From NCBI GenBank assembly GCA_022606425.2, contig JAHDVF020000581.1, positions 434,001-498,000 of the forward strand: 64,000 nt of DNA, read 5' to 3'. Positions within the stretch are counted from its first letter, which is position 1; each line of letters opens with the position of its first letter. The notes under the pieces were generated by a model that worked only from the letters and a program-made list of their open reading frames with translations, did no database searches and was not told the DNA's origin. A program made the translations under genes and the position numbers. This stretch comes from Lepidostoma basale (lineage: Eukaryota > Arthropoda > Insecta > Trichoptera > Lepidostomatidae). Shown here one piece after another: positions 1 through 11,270 of the stretch.

Positions 1-455
1 ACATTTAAACATCGGTTTGGACATATGGAGAGCATGGGTGTAAAAATAATGGTTAAGAAAGTACGCATTAACGATGTAAATGGAGTACGGAGTCGAGGTA
101 CACCGAGGAAAACATGGTATAACTAAATTAATAAATTGTAAAGGTTGTTAGAAGTCGGGTATGACTCGTTGTATGAATGTGAAGGAAGCTAGAGAGGTGT
201 GTCAGGATAGAGTGTGTTAAAAAAAATAAGAAAGTGTCACAAAGATGGTCAAAAATATATACATAGGTACAAGTAGTGTGAATGAAAAAAGAAGTCGAAG
301 AAGGGCAAAGAAGGCCAAGACCGTGTTTGAAGTAGGAACAATAGACGAGCGTGCGTGTTACGATGTGTGAATGTAGAAGAGGCGCGAGAGTTATGTCAGG
401 ATATAACAATGTGGCGATCAATCCTCTCTGCCTACCTCTCCCGGAAAACGGCGTG
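1..455 (+). mobile_element. LINE-A 3' fragments, two adjoining, degenerate
   Basis: Bases 1-225 read as the LINE-A C-terminus (FGHMES, RGTPRKTW, EREVCQDR-like) with frame damage. A second diverged piece from about 235 ends at 455 with the typical SAYLS..TA stop and GGCGTGAT. Both are on the + strand. Confidence 0.75.
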
Positions 456-913
456 ATAGTTCTCTTTACCAATATTGTTCTCGCTTTATAAGTATGGTAT
501 TTCAATTGTTTAAGTGTCACTTTGCAAGTGTATTAGAAATATCTATACCAGTTTAAAACATTGAGAATACCCTGTATCAGCAATTATTCGAGTTTAAATA
601 ATAACTCAATATTAATTTACATCAGGTCACTGACACGTGTCTAGAAAGTAAGTGGTTACTATTGTTACTGTATACAAGTTACTATTTCATTTCTCTCGTC
701 AGCTTGTAGCTTGGTGGACTATTGTTATATTATATAAATAACTTTAGAATGTAGCCGTATTTTAGTTATATATTAATTTGATCATGCCATGCTTTCCTCA
801 TTCGTCCTCAGCTTCGTTTTATCCATCACACTATAACTACTTAGCAAATTCAGAAAAGTTATGACCACACAAAAAATCTTTCGAAATTATAATTGTTAAA
901 TTATTAATGTGTA
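456..913. other. AT-rich spacer
   Basis: Nothing is recognised apart from a 60-base minus-strand trace of LINE-A at 779-840 (GATCATGCCATG type). Confidence 0.4.
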
Positions 914-1160
914 AAATTGTAAATAAAACACTTGTTTTTTACCACTTGAGTTTTCTATTTTACACGACTAGTTTCGGAAGCTACAGATGCTTCCATCTAC
1001 ACGTTTAAATATAAAGAATAAGAAGTTTATATAATACAATAAGAAGTTTATATATTTAAACCTGTAGATGGAATCATCTGTAGCTTCCGAAACTAGTCGT
1101 GTAAAATATAAAACTCAAGTGGTGAAAAACAACAAAAACAAGTGTTTTATTTACAATTTA
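914..1160. repeat. HH repeat pair, head-to-head (ACTAGT subfamily)
   Basis: Arms of about 93 bp (914-1006 and 1063-1160) are inverted copies of each other. On the outward strand each reads CUGUAGA (CGUGUAGA in the left arm), a U, GGAAGC loop GCUUCC (6-bp stem II, perfect in the left arm), GAA, palindrome ACTAGT, then C and GUGU. This is a hammerhead-like layout with core position 6 changed from A to U. Both arms continue into an identical AAAACACTTG end. Confidence 0.6.
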
Positions 1161-1425
1161 ATCATGTCCTACCACAAAGTGAATGCCGAAACAATAAATA
1201 ACATATTAATGTGTACATTTATATGCCATTGATTATTTTTATTATTATTACAGAAGGTGGATAGTGATTTTTTTTTTAAATATTGTTACGGACCCGTTGT
1301 GGTTGGGACTATAACATATGTGAAATAATAACTTTATATTTATTGTTTAGTTATTATTTATTGTATATTATAAATTAATATATTAAGTTTACACAAAGAA
1401 ATGCGTCGTCGACCGTTATAATTCG
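1161..1425. other. AT-rich spacer
   Basis: No gene or known repeat seen. Confidence 0.4.
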
Positions 1426-1600
1426 ACTTGGACTTGGATCTTCTGGCTTACAGAGGTTCAGCTCTAATGACTATTCCTCTTATGTCTGTAGGAAACATTG
1501 TTGGAATGCGATTTGGTAGTTGTTTTATGATGGGGTTAAATGTATGGCCCGGAGTGTCCCTCCGAAAGAGGGCGAGGGGGAATTTAGGGTTTAAGTCTTA
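1426..1600 (-). repeat. LINE-J 3'-end repeat
   Basis: The unit beginning GACTTGGATCTTCTGGCTTA and ending near a GGCCCGGAGTGTCCCTCC block recurs at 13185, 26354, 45893 and inside 62997-63245. At 26354 it lies downstream of a jockey-like frame on the minus strand, so it is taken as that LINE's 3' UTR. Confidence 0.6.
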
Positions 1601-2239
1601 CATTATTGTCAAGGAATGGAAGACCAAGTTGGGATTGTATTTATAAAAAAAAGTCTGTTCCTGAGGGGAAGATAAGAGAAAATACTTTAATAGTAAGATA
1701 AGAAAAATTATGTTGCTCTCTGTATGAAATTCTGATTCTGGGTGGAAGGGGTATGTCTATATAAGCCCAATGGAACAATGGTCTTCGGACTGTACAAAAA
1801 AATATATCTTAACTAACATGTAGGGTTGAAAGCGTAAATCAAAATTAAACATGGATTCCTTAAATACAACAATAATATTGCACAAATTGTTATACGCCTC
1901 CCGTGAAGCAAACCATATTGTCCTATTTGTATTGTCTATTAGAAATTTCATCCCTTAACAAGGACACCATAAAAAGAAAAGGTTGTCCGGTTACAAGTTT
2001 GGGTTAACTTGACAATAAATCTTAAAAGAAATGGATTACACATTTCGTAATACGCAAAGAGTAGATACTTAACAATATTATATATTAGTTTATTATTGTT
2101 ACCATTATTATTTGATATGATTCGAGTTTATTTGGATTAGACATATAATGGATAATATTATTATCTGTATAAGTGTGTTTTCCGTAAACCGTGAAACGAT
2201 AGGGTCAGTAATCACTACAGAGAGCCAGAGCCAATAGAA
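1601..2239. other. AT-rich spacer
   Basis: No supported gene or repeat; short open frames on either strand look random. Confidence 0.4.
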
Positions 2240-2500
2240 AACTGTTGTCGAGTGTGAAAATTAGAAAGATCTCATATTTGGGTCATGTGGTAAGGGGAGA
2301 AAAATACCACCTCCTTCGACTGATATTAATGGGTAAAGTGGAGAGACGTGTGGGAGTTAGTTGGTTAGTAGAAGGCGGAACATCAAAGAGTAGACAGGAA
2401 TTACAAGAGTTCAAAACCTGTTCCAAGTGACGCAGAACAGAGATGCCTTTGTTGTAGTGATCGCCAACGTTAGGGGGACCTGACACGGCACCGAAAAAGA
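2240..2500 (+). mobile_element. LINE-B 3' fragment, degenerate
   Basis: Reads KVRKISYLGHVVRGEKYHLL, then decays, and ends at VIANVRGT with the GGGGGACCTGACACGGCAC end shared with the copies at 35920, 36699 and 52934. The reading frame is lost in the middle. Confidence 0.75.
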
Positions 2501-2524
2501 AGTGGATTTTAGAAATATTATAAA

Positions 2525-2745
2525 TTAAAATTGATTTCAATATTAATTATATGGTATTAACATTCGAATGAAAACGTCTGTTTTCTAGAAGTTTTATTAT
2601 AATTTATGGGAATGCCACTTATTGCCTTTCTAAGGCATTATCAATTGTTCATCTCAAGATTAGCAAGTCATTTGATAATGCCTCAGAAAGGCGAAACAAG
2701 TTATTCCCATAAATTATAATAAAAACTTCTAGAAGACATATGCTT
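2525..2745. repeat. HH-like inverted repeat (GCCTT/AAGGC subfamily)
   Basis: Arms share AAAACTTCTAGAAGACA, TAAATTATAAT and TTGATAATGCCTNAG..AAGGCGAAACA, inverted about a centre near 2650. The GAA plus ACATGT-like element and stem II GCCTT/AAGGC keep the hammerhead outline, but the upstream core reads UUGAUAA. The outer flank continues at 2985-3030 after an insertion. Confidence 0.5.
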
Positions 2746-2985
2746 TCTTCCTTCTTCTTCATCAGCCTTCATCGGTCCACTGCTGGACGTAGGCCTCTTC
2801 CCTTCCCCTCCACTCTTCTCTATCTCCTGCCACCCGCAGCCACATTTTCCCCCCACGCCCACGGCAGCAATGTCGTCGGCCCACCTTTTTTGCGGCCTGC
2901 CGAAGCTTCTCTTATTCTCCCATCATCTCCACCTTATTATTTTCTGGGTCCATCTCCCTCACTCTGTCTATGTTTTCATTCGTAT
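2746..2985 (-). mobile_element. LINE 3' fragment inserted in an HH repeat
   Basis: On the minus strand it reads ..RRSFGRPQKRWADDIAAV.. and ends in (GAA)n, the usual C-terminus and tail of these LINEs. It splits the repeat: the segment after 2985 (TTTTCATTCGTATTAAT) is the continuation of the 2525-2745 family. Confidence 0.6.
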
Positions 2986-3030
2986 TAATTATTTAATATG
3001 GAGTTTTACATCAATGTTTAAGAAAAAAAT

Positions 3031-3545
3031 AATTATAATTACAGTTAAATCTAGGTTGTTGAGTTTATTATGTCCATTTTCGTGATTTTCGAGTTATGTT
3101 CAAGTGAACGGGATATGTTTATGGAGTTAAAATGTGCGTTTCAAAGAATAAATAACATTAAAATCACGTTTCGGAGATTCTCTTTTAAAAATCGAATTTT
3201 CAATAAAAAAAAAATTATATATCACTTCCAAAAAAAAACCCTAGTAAAAATGTTTATTGTTTACAATGTGTAATAAAAAAATCGAATAGATAATGGTAAA
3301 AGGATATTTTCATATGAGTGGAGCTAAAATGAATATATATTTTTAGAATAGGATGAATATTAATGTTCTTAGTGTGGTAAACACATAAAACTGCTTTATT
3401 AAATTTCCTGGAAAATAATTAATGTCGCCCAGTATTCGCAACACGCGCACAGTAAATTCCACCATAGTAATTTGATATTGCGAAATAAAAATACTTGGTT
3501 TATTATACATTTATTTTAATATGTATACATAAAACCAAAGTAAAC
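3031..3545. other. AT-rich spacer
   Basis: Nothing recognised. Confidence 0.4.
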
Positions 3546-3550
3546 AGAAT

Positions 3551-4082
3551 ATCTAACTAACTAACTAACTAACCATCACGCTGTCTCCCCGAAGGGGTAG
3601 GCAGAAAGAATGGACTGCCACACTTTTCTTTCCTGACATATTTCTCTCGATTCCTCAACATTCATACATCGTGTCATGCACGCGCGTCGTTTTCTCTGAC
3701 TCCTCACATGACCGACATTCAATATTTGATTTATTTGATCGTGCCACGTTTTCCTCGGTCTCCCTCTATTTCTGGTTCCATTTACATCATTAACATATAT
3801 TTTTTTTACCATTCTTTCTTCATTCATTCTTTCCATATGTCCAAACCATCTTAATGATCCTTTCATTATTTTGTTCATGACACCATCATTCGCACCGCAT
3901 TCAATTCTTATATTTTCATTCGACACTCTATCATACACAGAGTATTACACATTCGTCTAAGAGATCTCATTTCTACTGCATTTATTCTACTTTCAACCTT
4001 ATTTTGCCAGTTCCATGCTTCGCTTCCATACGTAGAAGGTCCGGTCGGTAGAAGAACACCATTGTGCACTGCCATTCTAGCT
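3551..4082 (-). mobile_element. LINE-A 3' copy
   Basis: On the minus strand from MAVHNGVLLPT (4080) through a frameshift near 3940 to WFGHMERMNEERMVKK, NRGRPRKTWHDQIN and SAYPFGETA stop (3576). The (TTAG)n tail lies at 3551-3575. This is the C-terminal region of a non-LTR retrotransposon polyprotein, downstream of the reverse transcriptase. Confidence 0.85.
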
Positions 4083-4429
4083 TATGAAATAACTTTATAT
4101 GTGTTATATTACAGAATGTCTATGACTTATGAAATAACTGTTTGTATGGAGGTAGGCGCCGAAAAATTCAATTTCGACAAACTGTGGTGTGGAATTAATC
4201 TTCCCTTAACTATTCATCCTAAGTATGAGGGTTGCGCTTGACGTAGTCATCAACATGTACATAATTTATTACATTAGCAGAAACGTTAAATTATGCAATA
4301 AAAATATACCTACATATATTAAAAATAGCCTGCTTCTTCTTCTACTGCTTTATACAGACCTTGCAATCTGTTTAGACAATATATACATTTTTTGAACGAT
4401 GAAATATGAAATAAGAAAGAAAGGTAAGG
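4083..4429. other. Spacer with short LINE trace
   Basis: Includes a TTCTTCTTCT tract with a short LINE-like trace at 4330-4375 on the minus strand. Otherwise nothing. Confidence 0.3.
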
Positions 4430-4770
4430 CAGATGACTGCATCATGATTAAAATTAAAAAAGGATCCCTGAGATGGTTTGGACATAAGTAACGAATGGAT
4501 GAGAGTAAACTGGTTAAAAAGTTGTACACAAGCAGCGTGAGTGGAAAAAGAAGCCAAGAACGGCCGAGGAAAACATGGCATGACCAAATTAATCAATTAC
4601 TGAAAGGCGGCCACATTCGAAGTCGGAATAATCGACGTGCGTGCATGGTACGATGTATGAATGTAGAGGAAGCCCGAGAGGTATGCCAGGACAGAGCATT
4701 GTGGCGATCCATCCTCTCTGCCTACCCCTCCGGGGGAACGGCGTGATGGTTAATTAGTTAGTTAGTTATT
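4430..4770 (+). mobile_element. LINE-A 3' copy
   Basis: Encodes MDESKLVKKLYTSSVSGKRS, QERPRKTWHDQIN and SAYPSGGTA stop, then (GTTA)n. The frame is open for 83 codons. Confidence 0.85.
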
Positions 4771-4784
4771 TTTTTTTTCATGTT

Positions 4785-5160
4785 ATGAAGACGTCCACCT
4801 TTCTCTCCATCTCTTTGATGCTTGTCCTGGTGGTCGACGGCCCTTTAGAGTCTCGTGTATAACGATCCTTGGGAATCTTCACTGGGTCCATCCTCTCGAT
4901 TTGATCCCTCCAGAATCGTCTTCTCTGCCTACATTATCTCACAATGACATATATTTTACTAGTTCTGTGAATCTCTTCGTTAGGTATCCTATCTCTAAGA
5001 ATTCTACCCACGATAGTTTGAAATGTTTTCATGTAAACCGTTCTTAGGAGATGTTTCATTTTGACAGTGTCTGCTTTTGCTTTGATTACGTAAGTCATTA
5101 TGGGCTTGATGCATATTTTGTAGGTCATGTTTTTGCTTTCCACAAGCATATTATTATTAT
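4785..5160 (-). mobile_element. LINE-C fragment
   Basis: Minus strand YKICIKPIMTYVIKAKADT, KHLLRTVYMKTFQTIVGR and LRDRIPNEEIHRTS, then a frame change into RRRFWRDQIERMDP-like sequence. This is the segment of a LINE ORF2 just after the reverse transcriptase. It overlaps in family with 5310, 25760, 27225 and 55076. Confidence 0.75.
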
Positions 5161-5309
5161 GAGTATACTTAACATAGTGAAACCATAAAATATATTCATG
5201 ATGTTTTAAATAATTTGTTAAAAACGCTATTTAAAATAATTCTCACGAAACGAATAATATAACTCAATGTGTTTTATAACTATAAGGTTATAACCCAATA
5301 ATAACGTAT

Positions 5310-5665
5310 GTGGCGTTGAAGCAAGGACAGACACAGTAAGAACCAAACAGGTTTTATGAAGACACTGAGGATGATAGTAGGCAAACGCTTAGAAATCGCG
5401 TGAGAAACACCAGAAAAAGAGAGATATGTTTAGGCTGAGGATATTATAAGATAGAGAAGACAGCCAAAGAGGGACTGGTACAAAATAATTGACACCACCA
5501 GACTCCCCTATATTGCTATATAATCAGCTTCACGGGACTCGTCCTCGCGGAAGACCTCCTAAAAGATGGAAGGATAGCTGGGAATCCACCTCACAGGAGG
5601 AGCAACCATCTGAAGGACAGACTATATGGTCATATCTACAATAAGGAAGAAGATGACGTTATAAC
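5310..5665 (+). mobile_element. LINE-C fragment
   Basis: Plus strand remnants of MKTLRMIVGKRLEIA, KRDWYKIIDTTRLPYIAI and GTRPRGRPPKRWKDSWEST with frame breaks, then a purine-rich GAAGAAGATGA end. Confidence 0.75.
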
Positions 5666-5744
5666 TGACTAATTAATTAAACATTAGAAAACTCAGCCCT
5701 TAAGTTTGTAGGATTGAACCTTAGATCAGTAGTTATTAGTTAGA

Positions 5745-6200
5745 AAATTTCAATCCTGGGATTGGTTTGCAGCAATTTCATCTATTCTTCTCTTCCATTC
5801 TTCCCTGTCTTGTGCGGCTCTTTTGAAATCTGGATATGATGAGCAGCGCATGTCCACCAACAGGTCCTCCAGGTACTCTCGGCGTGGGCGTCCCCTAGAG
5901 TTTGTCCCCTCGGTCATACCCTCAATTATGGCATGCAAGAGACCTTCTTGACGTATTACATGGCCGATCCATCTTGCACGCCTTTCGGACAAGGTCCTGA
6001 GCAGGTGCCTTCCTCCGTTGATTCCTTGAAGAACTTCCTCATTCGTGATGTGGACTCTCCAGGAAATTCCTAATAGTCTTCTATAGGACCACATCTCAAA
6101 AGCCTCTAGTCTCCGCTTATCTCTTTCGGATAGGCACCATGTCTCGCAACCAAACATCAAGATACTCAGAAAAAATTATAGAATCAAATAATATAGTTAG
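5745..6200 (-). mobile_element. LINE-D 3' fragment
   Basis: A clean 136-codon minus-strand frame: MMFGCETWCLSERDKRRLEA, WSYRRLLGISW, RARWIGHVIRQEGLLHAIIE, SRGRPRREYLEDL, DREEWKRRIDEIAANQSQD. A distinct family with the same architecture as LINE-A. The best preserved of the minor families here. Confidence 0.85.
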
Positions 6201-6626
6201 GCGTCATATTTTATAGACCACCCGAAATAATTTTAAAATCAAACTTACTTTAGAATCTTTGAACACAATTCATTCGAGTGATTCACAATATCGATTAATG
6301 CGTACTTTTACGAACACAAATATTCGAAATAGCAGTGAAGCCATTAAGAGGAAGTGATATATGATATTGTTAAGGCATATTATTTACTTATACCAATTAA
6401 GGCTTACATTCATAAGACACAAACATTATACGAGTATATGTATTTATAACATAGATTAAATGAGTTCGTGGTTAACGAAGGTATTATTATAAGTACAAAT
6501 CTTATCTACGTTTGTGGTACATTGATTTATAATTATAAACTTAATAGTCAACGTGTACTGCTGAAATTTCCATTCCTTAAAATCACATTAATTTAAATGT
6601 TGATATAAGAAATTAATGAAGAGCGG
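6201..6626. other. AT-rich spacer
   Basis: Nothing recognised. Confidence 0.4.
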
Positions 6627-6681
6627 AATTAGGTATTATGAACAAAATTATGAAAGGATCGCTGCGTTGGTTCGGACATAT

Positions 6682-7461
6682 CGCACGCTTAATAGTAAAC
6701 TGACCGATTATGGTTTAGGTCATAATTGAGTTAACATTAGACAGAGGCTTGTGTTAACGCTATCCATCTTTTTATCAAAATGTTAACGTTATCCATTCGT
6801 GGTACGATAATCGTTCACAAAAAAAGCCAAGATGGCAGTGCACAATGGTGTTCTTGTGACGACCCTTATGTATGGAAGTGAAGCATGGAACTGGCAAAAG
6901 AAGGATTAAAGTAGAATAATAGCAGTAGAAATGAGATCTCTAAGACGAATGTGTGGCAAATCTGTATATGATAGAGTGGCAAATGCAAGTATAAGAAGTG
7001 AATGTGGTGCGAATGAAAGTGTTATGAACAAAATAAGGAAAGGGTCATTAAGTTGGTTTGGACACATGGAAAGAATGAGTGAAGACAGAATGGTAAAAAA
7101 GGTATATGTAAACGGCGTGAACGGAGCTAAAAATAGAGGAAGGCCGAGGAAAACGTGGCACGATCAAATCAATCAAATATTTAATGTCGGTCACGTGAGG
7201 AGTCGGAGAAATCGACGTACTTGCATGACAAGATGTATGAATTTAGAGGAAGCGAGAGAAGTATGCCAGGACAGAACAGTGTGGCGTTCCATTATTTCTG
7301 CCTACCCTTCCGGAGAGACGGCGTGATGGTTAGTTGGTTAGTTAATGTTAACGCTATCCATTCGTACGTGTTTTTCGACTGTTTTTGTTATAACACCGAC
7401 TCATGTCAGATTGAGCAAAACTTGCTTTTTTGAGTTAAGCTAGTGTTCTATTAAGCGTGCG
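6682..7461. mobile_element. MITE-1 copy, interrupted by LINE-A
   Basis: Ends are CGCACGCTTAATA and TATTAAGCGTGCG, flanked by ATAT on both sides (6678-6681, 7462-7465). The same element is complete at 29036-29290 and 18721-18976. Bases 6822-7345 are a later LINE-A insertion. Confidence 0.85.
6822..7345 (+). mobile_element. LINE-A 3' copy nested in MITE-1
   Basis: One of the best preserved LINE-A ends. MAVHNGVLVTTLMYGSEAWN is followed, after one frame break, by a 131-codon frame MRSLRRMCGKSVYDRV to IISAYPSGETA stop and a GTTAGTTGGTTAGTT tail. No long target duplication is seen; at most AA is shared. Confidence 0.88.
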
Positions 7462-7700
7462 ATATGGAGAAATAACGGTTAAGAAATTATAATTTAATGA
7501 TGTAAATGGAGTACAAAGTCGAGATAGACCTAGGAAATATGGCATGACCAAGTTTTAAAGGTTGGTCATGTTAGAAGGCGGAAGAATCGACGTGCGTGAA
7601 TGACTCGGTGTATGAATGTGAAGAAATCTAGAGAAGTGTGTCAGAATAGAGTAGTGTTTCGTTCCATTCTCCTGCGGTAAAACGGCGTGATGGTTTATTA

Positions 7701-8041
7701 AATTTAGAATCTTCCAAATTCATACCAAAAACGCCGAAAATGTCACAATCAATTATCAGAAATAGGTGTTTAACACGACGCAGTTGATAACAAAAATAGA
7801 GAAAAAATCTTTCCAGCCTTGTTCTCAAATTTCTAACGGCAATATTTACGTTTCGTTTCAATGCTATTAAATTGCAACATTCATTTTTTTCTTGTGACTG
7901 GTAAATAGAAATCAGTACTGCGTTCCTACTAACGAGGTGATACCATTTTTTTAAGTATTAATATAAAAAATGGATGCCTAATTACATTCATCCTTGAAAA
8001 CGATTATCAAACTTTACTAACCAAAAGCATTCGTCTCAAAT
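7701..8041. other. AT-rich spacer
   Basis: Nothing recognised. Confidence 0.4.
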
Positions 8042-8840
8042 TTAACCCTTAACTTACCGTGTTCAAAACAAAACGCTCGCTGCCATGTGGTCAATTCAGT
8101 TTACCGCTAACTTTATCTAAATATCAAGTATATGACTCGATGAATCAAAATTTAATTTATGTCATCTTGTAGGGAATTTCATTAGGAATAGATCGATATC
8201 TATAACATACATGGATTATTTGAAAAACATATCATTATTAATTTTTTTCTGGAACTTCTGATATGGAATGCGTCACAGCATACGAGCGACTGACACCAAG
8301 TATAAACTTGTCTTGCCCCGCCGCGCCGCGCCGCGGCCGGCGGGGCGAGACTTTACGAGATTTTACGTATGATAAAGGCACCTAGGCAAAATGTATAGTA
8401 CGTTCAAGACAACAAGTACGTATTAATATTTGTCCCTTTTGGTAAAGTGTTAATATTTTCACAGTTCTGATATTATTAAGTTGCGTGCTGCGTTTCCGTC
8501 CACAGTCGGTATTATTACGTACCTATGAGAAAAGGCCAAAGATATAATTTATAATACGTTCAAAACAGCGAGTAAGTATTTGTCACTTTTGATAAACTTG
8601 TAAATATTAGCAAAACAAATTCTACCTTAACACGAATGAAGGTGAGGGCAGTCTTAGAAAATATTTTTTTTTGGGATGAAGGAAGTAATTTTTTGCTTTT
8701 TTTTTATTACGAAATATTGAGAACACTTCAATGGAGGATTACAATTTTTTTTATAATAATATGGTCCATAGGTTTTAAGAAAATCAACTTTAAATTGGCA
8801 GTGGAAACTCAATTGACCACATGGCAACGCGACGGTTAAA
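8042..8840. repeat. Candidate TIR element
   Basis: TGCCATGTGGTCAATTCAGT near 8083-8102 is repeated inverted near 8805-8825 (one mismatch). Both are preceded by TTAACC-type ends. The interior holds an isolated GC-rich patch (CCGCCGCGCCGCGCCGCGG, near 8318). No ORF of note. Borders are weakly supported. Confidence 0.3.
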
Positions 8841-8930
8841 GTAAATTATTATTATATAATAGGTACATATCGTACATATCGTACCTAGTTTTTTTTTAAA
8901 AAAACCCAATTGGGTTATATGGTTACATTT

Positions 8931-9240
8931 TTAGATCTTACTATTAATTATGTATTGTTTCAGATATTTTTTATATTGAGTTGTAGTGAGATTCCTTGTG
9001 TCTTTTGGTAGTTCATTGTAAAGTTTCAGTCCATGGTTCAATATCCTTGATTGTCCTGTCTTAGTTCGTGCAATCGGTAAGTGATATCTGTCACAATTCC
9101 TGGTCCAGTGTCTGTGTATGTCTGAATTTTTAGTTAATTTGTAGGTGCTGTCTGTTGGCTTTTCCATGGTCACTCTGTATACAATTTTTAAGGTCTCATA
9201 TTTGGTCAGGTCTGAAATGTCCATTTGTTTTGTTTGTCTG
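8931..9240 (-). mobile_element. LINE C-terminal fragment
   Basis: A 97-codon minus-strand frame: MDISDLTKYETLKIVYRV, HYHLPIARTKTGQSRILN-like, GLKLYNELPKDTRNLTT, KKYLKQYI. This pattern is the extreme C-terminus of jockey/CR1-like non-LTR elements. The assignment rests on the pattern only. Confidence 0.55.
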
Positions 9241-9663
9241 TAAACTTGTATGGTTAGGGTAAGGTAGTAATATGCTCATTTTATTATTTTATTTTGTTGT
9301 CTTTGGAGTCTGGAGATGTCCTTCGGTAAGACAAGAGCACAATTGCACGTTCTGTAATTTTTCATAAGAGGCATTTTAAGATTTTTGAAGAATAATATCG
9401 CGATATTCTGGCTATATTGATCATACACTATCGCCCTCTGACAAAATGAGACTGAACATGAGCGACTTTGTTCCTCCAGATAAAGGGATGTTTTTAAAAT
9501 ACATTGGCATACTTAACTCATTTTGAGAATATTTAACAATTATGCCCTTGTCTTACCGAAGGTGCGATATATATAATGACATATAAATGGAAGTGAATCA
9601 TGAAACTGGCAAAATATGCATGGAAGTAGCCGACATTTAATATTTGCTTCATAATAAATATAG
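9241..9663. other. Spacer
   Basis: Nothing except a short LINE-A trace at 9590-9625 (GGAAGTGAATCATGAAACTGG). Confidence 0.3.
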
Positions 9664-10785
9664 TGTAAAGGTACGTTTCCACTGAAGCAACAACGAGCAA
9701 AATGAAGCAATGTGCGTCTTCATACTTTGTCGAAAGTCGCCTGTCGCCCAAAACCATGTTCGCAGTTGTCACTTGCTACTTATCGCCGTTGCTTGTAGCA
9801 TGCGGCAAAAGCATTTCAAGTGGTTCGACGCCTGTTAACAGTAGTGTGCGTCATGTCACTAGAGGCGGTGGCAGCTGCTGCTTATTTGATCCTCGAAAAT
9901 GGCAACAATAGAAGTAAACGGAAGAAGCCTAGATGGATTGATCAGATATATTTATTAAACTAACCAACTAACTAATTAACCATCACGCCGTCTCCCCGAA
10001 GGGGTAGAAAGAATGGACTGCCACACTTTTATTTCCTGGCATCGCTCATTTTGGCACCTACATCCAACCCTTTCAGCTTTTTCATACACTTGTCCATATA
10101 TAGATTATATAACCACGGAGACATTACGCAACCCTGTTTGACACCTTTATTGATATCAAACCAGGCTGTAAGATCTCCATTTACTCTGACACTCTGACAC
10201 TAGCGTCTTAATTGCCGTGATCAGTTTTGAACTAATTCCATATTCAGACAATAGTTTCCACAACTTAACTCTATTAAAATAATCATATACTTTTTGCAAA
10301 TCGACAAACGCACAGTAACGTTTACGCTTTTTTATTAAAAGTAGTGAAAATCGCTTAAAAGGAAGGCGAAACACGCTGTTACCATAAAATATAATAAAAC
10401 TTAAAACATACGTTTTTCATTCGTTTTAATTATTTAATATAGAGTTTGACATTATTGTTCAAGGAACAAGTGACAAAGTAGTTTTACTTTGTCACTTTTC
10501 ACATTCCTGTCTTTATACGTAGCACTTTTGTTGTTCCACAACTCACGCGATGTATGTAGGTAGTCTTTAAAAAATAAAGTTGTTTTCTGTATATTCCACT
10601 CCATGTTGCCCCTTTTCAGATGCATCCACTACTATTTGAATACTGGCTACGTGCTGTATTTTTGTCACACAGTGGCGCATGCGACTTGCAACACGGGCCG
10701 ACATGTGGCAAGCGTCATTACTTGCCACATGCTGCACATGTTGCCCAGATGTTGCCTCAGTGTAAACGTGCCATTACACTTTCAC
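9664..10785. mobile_element. Candidate DNA transposon with TIRs and nested insertions
   Basis: Left end GTGTAAAGGTACGTTTCCAC (9664) matches the inverted right end GTGTAATGGCACGTTTACAC (ending about 10785). Both continue TGARGCAAC, and GCAACATG-like motifs recur under each end, as in many insect transposons. A LINE-A derivative (9955-10378) and part of an HH repeat (10379-10480) lie inside. No transposase seen. Confidence 0.5.
9955..10378 (-). mobile_element. LINE-A deletion derivative with reverse transcriptase segment
   Basis: On the minus strand: RYCAFVDLQKVYDYFNRVKL, WKLLSEYGISSKLITAIKTL, a frame break, then VNGDLTAWFDINKGVKQGCV, MSPWLYNLYMDKCMKKLKG. This is the central part of a LINE reverse transcriptase (FVDL and QG..SP motifs). 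It joins directly to the last 60 bases of the LINE-A 3' end and a (TTAG)n tail at 9955, so several hundred bases in between are deleted. Confidence 0.8.
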
Positions 10786-11270
10786 TTTTACTAGCCCAAC
10801 ATTGTGTGCAAACTCGTGTAATCTATGATATATTCTCTTGTATATGCATACTTAAATATTATATTGATTATTGTATAGACATTGACAAATAGTGCCCAAT
10901 ATGTACTTTTTTATCAAAAGGCTGCTTATTGCATTCGTGTGAGTTAACATAATATATCTCGCCATGTTTTGATATTAGTACGGGTACATCTATTTTTTAA
11001 ACATATTCGGTTAAACCAGTGATGAAACGCAAAGATCGGATATTCGATTTCCGATATGAGCTAAAAAAAAAGTGTACCGAAGATTTCGACCGCCAAAGGT
11101 AAATAAAAGGTCGACAACGAATTTCGGCTCTTTTGTTTTGTTTTTTTTTTGTCCTGAAAAAAAATCTATTTTAGGAAATCAGGAAGTCTACTCAAATAGA
11201 AAAAATCGGCAAGGGGTCTGCGGGAAAAAAACTTTTAGAAACCTCTGGGTTAAACAATCAACTATTATGA
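10786..11270. other. AT-rich spacer
   Basis: Nothing recognised. Confidence 0.4.

Larger units (their letters stand above)
6627..7700 (+). mobile_element. LINE-A copy (GTT-type) split by a MITE
   Basis: Starts at 6627 (VMNKIMKGSLRWFGH-like) and stops at GGACATAT (6681). It resumes at 7462 with ATATGGAGAAATAACGGTTAAG and continues to GGCGTGATGGTTTATT at 7697. The coding frame is degraded. The gap is filled by MITE-1. Confidence 0.85.

Noticed and set aside
914..1160. Ordinary MITE with TIRs
   Set aside because: The inverted arms carry a strand-specific ribozyme-like layout and no consistent target duplication was found.
8318..8345. CpG island promoter at the GC-rich patch
   Set aside because: Only about 30 bases, no adjacent ORF, lies inside a candidate repeat.
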